A stretch of 64,000 nucleotides of DNA from Rhizoclosmatium globosum (lineage: Eukaryota; Chytridiomycota; Chytridiomycetes; Chytridiales; Chytriomycetaceae): assembly GCA_002104985.1 (NCBI GenBank), contig MCGO01000135.1, positions 40,631 to 104,630 of the forward strand, given 5' to 3'. The position numbers and the translations under genes were made by a program. This document shows, piece after piece, positions 57,874 through 64,000 of the stretch. The stretch's first letter is position 1. The number at the start of each line of letters is the position of its first letter. The notes beneath the pieces are model-generated. The model searched no databases. It was not told the origin of the DNA and saw only the letters and a program-made list of their open reading frames with translations.

Positions 57874-59550
57874 GCCAGACATGAGTGGAAATCCTCAAAT
57901 TGATCACTTGAAAGTTTTTGGGTGTGTGGCACAAGTACATGTGCCAAAGGAAACCAAGTTAAAATCAGATGCAAAAACTTGTGTGGGTCGGTTTGTGGGA
58001 TATGACTTGCGGAAAAATGCATACCGCATATTGATCGATGGGAAAGTAGAATACTCGCGAGATGTCACATTCTTTGAGGATGAGTTTGACTCCTCCAAAT
58101 GGACTGGTGATGAGGAATCAATGGATTGGTCATTTGGGGATGAGGGGTCTGACTGGGGAGACTGGGTTGGTCTGAATTCAGATGAAATTGAACCGGATAA
58201 TGGTCAGGATGCCCATGGAGTCCCTGATGAAGCTTCAGAAGCAAGTGATGCTGAAGAACAGAGGGAGAATGATGGAAATGTTCTTCAGCCTCCACCAATG
58301 GCTGAACCAGTGCAGCAACAGAGGGAGACTGGGCGTGCTCCTACAAGAAGAGAAAGAAGGAACCAACCTCCCCCTCATATCGAGACCTGTCTGATCGTGA
58401 GATAGAGGAGGACAAATTTGACCTGTTGGCAGAAACAGCCCAACAACTCCAAGAACATGACGTATTTCACCTGGCTTTCTCAGCTGAAGTTGTACCACGT
58501 GTATTTCGGGAAACGTGGAATGTACTGAGGCATGCGCTTTGGGCGGAAGTAGAGGAAATTGTCCCGAAAACGTACCAAGCTGCTGTGAGTGGCCAGTTTG
58601 CAAAAGAATGGATGGCTGCAAATAATGCAGAAATGGAATCCATCAGGGCAAATGAGACATATGAGTTGGTGAAACTTCCCCCAGGGAGACGGGCAATTCA
58701 GGCTAAGTGGGTGTATGCTCACAAGTTTGATGGATCAGGAAAATTGGTTCGTAGAAAAGCCAGGCTGGTAGCCAAAGGCTTTTGTCAGGTAGAAGGAGTG
58801 GACTACTGGGAAACATTTGCCCCAACAGCAAAGTTCTCATCAATTCGGACAATAGTTGCTGCAGAGGTACAGAAACAGTGGTATCATCGACTCGCTGACA
58901 TTGACGTTGCATTCTTAAATGCAGAAATTGATACTGAAGTGTACTTGGAACAACCAGAAGGATATGTGGTTCAAGGAAAAGAGGAGAAATGCCTATATGG
59001 CCTGAAACAATCACCCCGAGCATGGAATACAACTCTTGACTCATATCTAAGAGGTCGAGGATTTATCCCATCAATGGCAGACCCATGTGTATATGTGAAA
59101 AAGTTTGGAGTGGATGTAGTGGTCATATCGGTGTATGTGGACAACTTAATCTTCAGTGGGAATAACCTGTACAAAATTGAGGCGGTAATCTCAAATATGA
59201 AAAAACGGTTTAATATGAAGGATTTGGGTTTCCTGGAGTGGTATCTTGGAATCCAGTTCAAGTTTAGCCCTGACCGGAAACAAGTGAACCTCTCCCAGTC
59301 ACAATATGTATCAGACCTTGTCAAGAAATTCCGATTGGATGACTTGAACGAACTGCAAATACCAATGTTAGCATCCTCAGCATACCTTAGCTCAAGGGAA
59401 TCCCCCACAACAGATGCTGAAAAGGCGAAAATGGCAGATATCCCATACAGAGAACTAGTGGGATCTCTTCAGTATTTGGCGGTGGCGACAAGGCCAGACA
59501 TTGCAGCAGCGGTGAGCGTACTAAGTAGGTTCCTAAATAATCCAGGGGAC
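57874..59550 (+). pseudogene. Integrase C-terminal part and reverse transcriptase of element A
   Basis: Resumes the integrase after element B with HLKVFGCVAQVHVPKE and VGYDLRKNAYRILIDG. An acidic spacer follows, then a one-base frameshift at the C run 58370-58374. RT blocks: AIQAKWVYAHKFDGSG, KARLVAKGFCQVEGVDY, LADIDVAFLNAEI (catalytic Asp), LYGLKQSPRAWN and SVYVDNLIFSGN. The last is the catalytic box, which should read YVDD; here the second Asp is Asn. The frame runs into element C. Confidence 0.88.
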
Positions 59551-59569
59551 GCGCACTGGAGGGCAGCAA
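59551..59569 (+). repeat. 19-bp target site duplication of element C, left copy
   Basis: GCGCACTGGAGGGCAGCAA occurs here and at 60275-60293, directly flanking the inserted retroposon. Confidence 0.92.
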
Positions 59570-60274
59570 TTTTTTTTTCCAAAGCAACCATATTCTGTTT
59601 ATTACCAAATAAACTTATCCAATTTACAGAGTTGAATAGGGCTTTCCCCTATAATCTGCACCCTGAGAATATGTGTTGTGCCGCAAGCGACAAATATCCC
59701 CTATAGACCCAGACTCAAAAATTGGAAAAACCGCTGAGCGGCAACCTCGTTAAAAGAGGCGAAAAAAAAAAGCCAAAAAGAAAAATAAAAAAAATAAAAA
59801 ATAAAGCCAAAGCCAAAAGAAAAAAATCAAAAAAGAAAGAAAACCCCCAATGCCAGACATCATCTATTGGGGTAAGGGTCCTGCTACCTTCATAGCAGGC
59901 ACCCAGCTGTTGGCCTGTGCTGGGAAACCCAAAAACCCTTCATCAACACCAGCCCAAACACACAACTTAGCCACTCCAACATCAAACACCCCTTTGTTCA
60001 AGCATCTGAACTCCAGTTCACTTGCACGCATAGGCCCCAGAAGTAGAATAGTCTTGACTATCAGCCAGCCAAGCACCTCACTGTCACCAAGTGTACAGGG
60101 GGCCCCAGAGAGTAGACAATCCCATCCAACCTGTAGAGAACCCACCATCACAGAGGTGAGAAGGGCCAAGAATGATGAATCAGAGAGAGTAGAAATGGTG
60201 TGATGGCTTTGAACGTGGGGATGGACTGCTGTTCCAATCAAGGCAGATGGCACACTTGATTTTGTGAAAGTTTG
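59570..60274 (-). mobile_element. Element C: antisense poly(A) retroposon (truncated LINE or SINE)
   Basis: 705 bp between 19-bp direct repeats. It begins on the plus strand with nine T, the poly(A) tail of a minus-strand element, and the minus strand has AATAAA about 20 bases before the tail. These are marks of target-primed reverse transcription. A T/C-rich low-complexity 3' region with TTTTATTTTTTATT blocks covers 59760-59850. A minus-strand open frame ending near 59864 has no domain I can name, so it is either the end of a LINE ORF2 or noncoding. It splits the RNase H region of element A. Confidence 0.85.
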
Positions 60275-60901
60275 CGCACTGGAGGGCAGCAAAAGATGTT
60301 GTGAGATATGTAAAAGGAACTTCAAATCTTGCCCTCAAGTACGAAGGGAAAACGGGATTAGAGGGAGTAACCCAGGTCCGGTATGATGGGCCAAACGCTG
60401 AGGCAGTTGCTAGAGTTGACAGTTGCCACCTCACCGCGTTTCCTGATTCAGACTTTGCCACATGTACAGATGACAGAAGATCTGTGGGAGGACATGTAGT
60501 AATGCTATCGGGAGGAGCAGTCTCTTGGAAGTGTCAAAAACAACCCACAGTTGCACTGTCAACACTGGAAGCGGAATACATGGCAATGTCACACGGAGCG
60601 CAGGAAATTATTCACTTGCGTAGACTGCTGGGAGAAATTGGATTCCCAGTGGATGGACCAACAACATTGTTTGGAGATAATCAAGGATGTATTGCAGTCA
60701 CGAAAAACCCTAAGTTCCACGACCGTGTAAAGCACGTGGATATTAGACACCACTTCTTGCGGAAAAGGTACTGGCAGAAGAATTGAATTTGTGGAATATG
60801 TCTCAACAAAAGTAATGGTAGCAGATGTGCTTACCAAACCACTTGATGCACCTACCTTCAAGAGAATGAGGGAAGCCATGGGATTAGTTGGAATGGAGTG
60901 A
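60275..60901 (+). pseudogene. RNase H region of element A
   Basis: Starts with the right copy of the element C target duplication (AHWRAAKDVVRYVKGT) and contains FPDSDFATCTDDRRSVGGH, ALSTLEAEYMAMSHG and FGDNQGCIAVTKNP, the catalytic acidic residues of a Copia RNase H. After RHHFLRK one extra A near 60764 shifts the frame; the next frame reads IEFVEYVSTKVMVADVLTKP and ends at 60901. Confidence 0.85.
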
Positions 60902-60919
60902 ATTCGACAACAGAGGGAG

Positions 60920-61110
60920 TGTTGGATGTTTGGTTATGTTGTCAAATTTCTTTGTCTTCTTTTTTATCTTGTTGTCAAACAACTAACTGCGGCTACGCAT
61001 CAGGTGAATGAATACGTATCTTGTTGTCAAACGACTAACTGCGGCTACGCATCAGGTGAATAAATACGTATCTTGTTGTCAAACGACTAACTGCGGCTAC
61101 ACATCAGAGA
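60920..61110 (+). repeat. 3' LTR of element A
   Basis: 191 bp. Same ends as the 5' LTR but with three instead of two copies of the 52-bp subrepeat, so the LTRs differ in length by one unit. Confidence 0.9.
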
Positions 61111-64000
61111 CAGAATGTATTGTTAAAGGCTGCCCCATGATACTCTGCACCAATTTGGGTGTCTTTTGGGCTTCCTTGAGTCAGTCCGTTTATTCAGCAG
61201 TCACTTGCACAGAACCAACCACACTGCCAAAAGCTAAAACCACTCAGAATGTATTGTTAAAGGCTGCCCTATGATACTCTGTACCAATTTGGGTGTCTTT
61301 TGTGCTTCCTTGAGTCAGTCCGTTTTTTCAGCAGTCACTTGCACACCAAGAGCCACACACTGCCAAAAGCTAAAACCACTCAGAATGTATTGTTAAAGGC
61401 TGCCCCATGATATTCTGCAACCATTTGGGTGTCTTTTGTGCTTCCTTGAGTCAGTCCGTTTTTTCAGCAGTCACTTGCACACCAAGAACCACACACTGCC
61501 AAAAGCTAAAACCACTCAGAATGTATTGTTAAAGGCAGCCCCATGATATTCTGCACCATTTGGGTGTCCTTTGTGCTTCCTTGAGTCAGTCCGTTTTTTC
61601 AGCAGTCACTTGCACAGAACCAACCACACACTGCCAAAAGCTAAAACCACTCAGAATGTATTGTTAAAGGCTGCCCCATGATATTCTGCAACCATTTGGG
61701 TGTCTTTTGTGCTTCCTTGAGTCAGTCCGTTTTTTCAGCAGTCACTTGCACACCAAGAACCACACACTGCCAAAAGCTAAAACCACTCAGAATGTATTGT
61801 GAAAGGCTGCCTTATGATATTCTGCACCCATTTGGGTGTCTTTTGTGCTTCCTTGAGTCAGTCCGTTTTTTCAGCAGTCACTTGCACAGAACCAACCACA
61901 CACTGCCAAAAGCTAAAACCACTCAGAATGTATTGTTAAAGGCTGCCCCATGATACTCTGCACCAATATGGGTGTCTTTTGTGCTTCCTTGAGTCAGTCC
62001 GTTTTTTCAGCAGTCACTTGCACAGAACCAACCACACACTGCCAAAAGCTAAAACCACTCAGAATGTATTGTTAAAGGCTGCCCCATGATACTCTGCACC
62101 AATTTGGGTGTCTTTTGGGCTTCCTTGAGTCAGTCCGTTTATTCAGCAGTCACTTGCACAGAACCAACCACACTGCCAAAAGCTAAAACCACTCAGAATG
62201 TATTGTTAAAGGCTGCCCATGATACTCTGTACCAATTTGGGTGTCTTTTGTGCTTCCTTGAGTCAGTCCGTTTTTTCAGCAGTCACTTGCACACCAAGAG
62301 CCACACACTGCCAAAAGCTAAAACCACTCAGAATGTATTGTTAAAGGCTGCCCCATGATATTCTGCAACCATTTGGGTGTCTTTTGTGCTTCCTTGAGTC
62401 AGTCCGTTTTTTCAGCAGTCACTTGCACACCAAGAACCACACACTGCCAAAAGCTAAAACCACTCAGAATGTATTGTGAAAGGCTGCCTTATGATATTCT
62501 GCACCCATTTGGGTGTCTTTTGTGCTTCCTTGAGTCAGTCCGTTTTTTCAGCAGTCACTTGCACAGAACCAACCACACACTGCCAAAAGCTAAAACCACT
62601 CAGAATGTTTTGTTAAAGGCTGCCCCATGATATTCTGCAACCATTTGGGTGTCTTTTGTGCTTCCTTGAGTCAGTCCGTTTTTTCAGCAGTCACTTGCAC
62701 ACCAAGAACCACACACTGCCAAAAGCTAAAACCACTCAGAATGTATTGTGAAAGGCTGCCTTATGATATTCTGCACCCATTTGGGTGTCTTTTGTGCTTC
62801 CTTGAGTCAGTCCGTTTTTTCAGCAGTCACTTGCACAGAACCAACCACACACTGCCAAAAGCTAAAACCACTCAGAATGTATTGTTAAAGGCTGCCCCAT
62901 GATACTCTGCACCAATATGGGTGTCTTTTGTGCTTCCTTGAGTCAGTCCGTTTTTTCAGCAGTCACTTGCACAGAACCAACCACACACTGCCAAAAGCTA
63001 AAACCACTCAGAATGTATTGTTAAAGGCTGCCCCATGATACTCTGCACCAATTTGGGTGTCTTTTGGGCTTCCTTGAGTCAGTCCGTTTATTCAGCAGTC
63101 ACTTGCACAGAACCAACCACACTGCCAAAAGCTAAAACCACTCAGAATGTATTGTTAAAGGCTGCCCCATGATACTCTGTACCAATTTGGGTGTCTTTTG
63201 TGCTTCCTTGAGTCAGTCCGTTTTTTCAGCAGTCACTTGCACACCAAGAGCCACACACTGCCAAAAGCTAAAACCACTCAGAATGTATTGTTAAAGGCTG
63301 CCCCATGATATTCTGCAACCATTTGGGTGTCTTTTGTGCTTCCTTGAGTCAGTCCGTTTTTTCAGCAGTCACTTGCACACCAAGAACCACACACTGCCAA
63401 AAGCTAAAACCACTCAGAATGTATTGTGAAAGGCTGCCTTATGATATTCTGCACCCATTTGGGTGTCTTTTGTGCTTCCTTGAGTCAGTCCGTTTTTTCA
63501 GCAGTCACTTGCACAGAACCAACCACACACTGCCAAAAGCTAAAACCACTCAGAATGTTTTGTTAAAGGCTGCCCCATGATACTCTGCACCAATTTGGGT
63601 GTCTTTTGTGCTTCCTTGAGTCAGTCCGTTTTTTCAGCAGTCACTTGCACAGAACCAACCACACACTGCCAAAAGCTAAAACCACTCAGAATGTATTGTT
63701 AAAGGCTGCCCCATGATACTCTGCACCAATATGGGTGTCTTTTGTGCTTCCTTGAGTCAGTCCGTTTATTCAGCAGTCACTTGCACAGAACAACCACACT
63801 GCCAAAAGCTAAAACCACTCAGAATGTATTGTTAAAGGCTGCCCCATGATACTCTGCACCAATTTGGGTGTCTTTTGGGCTTCCTTGAGTCAGTCCGTTT
63901 ATTCAGCAGTCACTTGCACAGAACCAACACACTGCCAAAAGCTAAAACCACTCAGAATGTATTGTTAAAGGCTGCCCCATGATACTCTGTACCAATTTGG
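61111..64000 (+). repeat. 136-bp satellite array with higher-order structure
   Basis: About 21 head-to-tail units, 133-137 bp each, running off the end of the window. Variants can be told apart: CTCTGCACCAATTTGGG with TTTTGGGC and TTTATTCAG (d), CTCTGTACC with CAAGAGCC (e), TTCTGCAACC with GTGAAAGGCTGCCTT (a), TTCTGCACCCATT (b), CACCAATATGGG (c). They follow in the order d-e-a-b-c with insertions, so d recurs at about 61135, 62086, 63036 and 63847. Pairs of units appear as 91-codon open frames only because 136 is not a multiple of three. Confidence 0.95.

Larger units (their letters stand above)
48866..61110 (+). mobile_element. Copia-type LTR retrotransposon A, inactive, interrupted by elements B and C
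   Basis: Bounded by LTRs at 48866-49005 and 60920-61110 and by a 5-bp target duplication CAGAA (48861-48865 and 61111-61115) inside the satellite unit. The domain order gag, protease, integrase, RT, RNase H is the Copia order. It carries element B at 51926-57868 and element C at 59570-60274; without them it is about 5.6 kb. A polypurine tract (ACAGAGGGAG) precedes the 3' LTR. Coding is broken by stops at 51227-51229 and 51803-51805 and by frameshifts near 58370 and 60764. It cannot be autonomous. Confidence 0.93.

Noticed and set aside
61678..63580. Identical 91-codon open frames in the satellite array
   Set aside because: They arise because two 136-bp units happen to lack stops in one frame; they track the repeat exactly and have no independent start context or domain.
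61111..64000. CRISPR-like array
   Set aside because: Units are contiguous 136-bp repeats without spacers, in a eukaryotic genome; this is a satellite.

Overview
The window is nuclear DNA from an early-diverging, probably zoosporic (chytrid-like) fungus. Genes are dense and lie on both strands. They are broken by many short GT-AG introns, mostly 40-80 nt. The content is eukaryotic: BiP with HDEL, RNase P p30, complex I 30 kDa subunit, and an ARID-type SWI/SNF subunit. Isocitrate lyase and a fungal-type ferric reductase fit a fungus. A cyclic-nucleotide phosphodiesterase with membrane helices, a cAMP-receptor-like GPCR and a CSPP1-like ciliary protein fit a flagellated life stage. The exact taxon is an inference.

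Layout. 0.1-10.7 kb: two tandem ABCC transporters flanking a broken CAP/PR-1 surface-protein gene. 11-15.5 kb: ARID subunit of SWI/SNF. 15.7-29.7 kb, all minus strand: ferric reductase, RNase P p30, a Q/P-rich coiled-coil CSPP1-like protein, isocitrate lyase, a small putatively N-myristoylated protein, and the membrane phosphodiesterase. 29.9-36.2 kb: a likely mobile or domesticated region with a DDE-transposase/3'-5' exonuclease protein carrying a PIP-box-like motif, and a Cce1-like Holliday junction resolvase with a SUMO-interacting motif. Short shared repeats and a tRNA-like sequence lie around the resolvase. 36.6-48.3 kb: housekeeping and signalling genes (tandem GNAT, GPCR plus a decayed paralogue and a kinase fragment, ABCF/ARB1, BiP, NDUFS3, bL31m, a probable uS3m). 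NDUFS3 and bL31m share a 73-bp divergent promoter.

48.5-64 kb is repeat DNA. A 136-bp satellite with higher-order structure is split by a Copia retrotransposon (element A, TSD CAGAA). Element A is itself split by a younger intact Copia (element B, TSD CACTT, LTRs identical except one base) and by an antisense poly(A) retroposon (element C, 19-bp TSD). Element A is dead: it has in-frame stops, one exactly at the integrase catalytic Glu, and an RT motif YVDN.

Many otherwise good genes carry single-base losses, mostly in short homopolymers. This looks like residual long-read assembly error, so 'pseudogene' calls based only on such indels should be treated cautiously.
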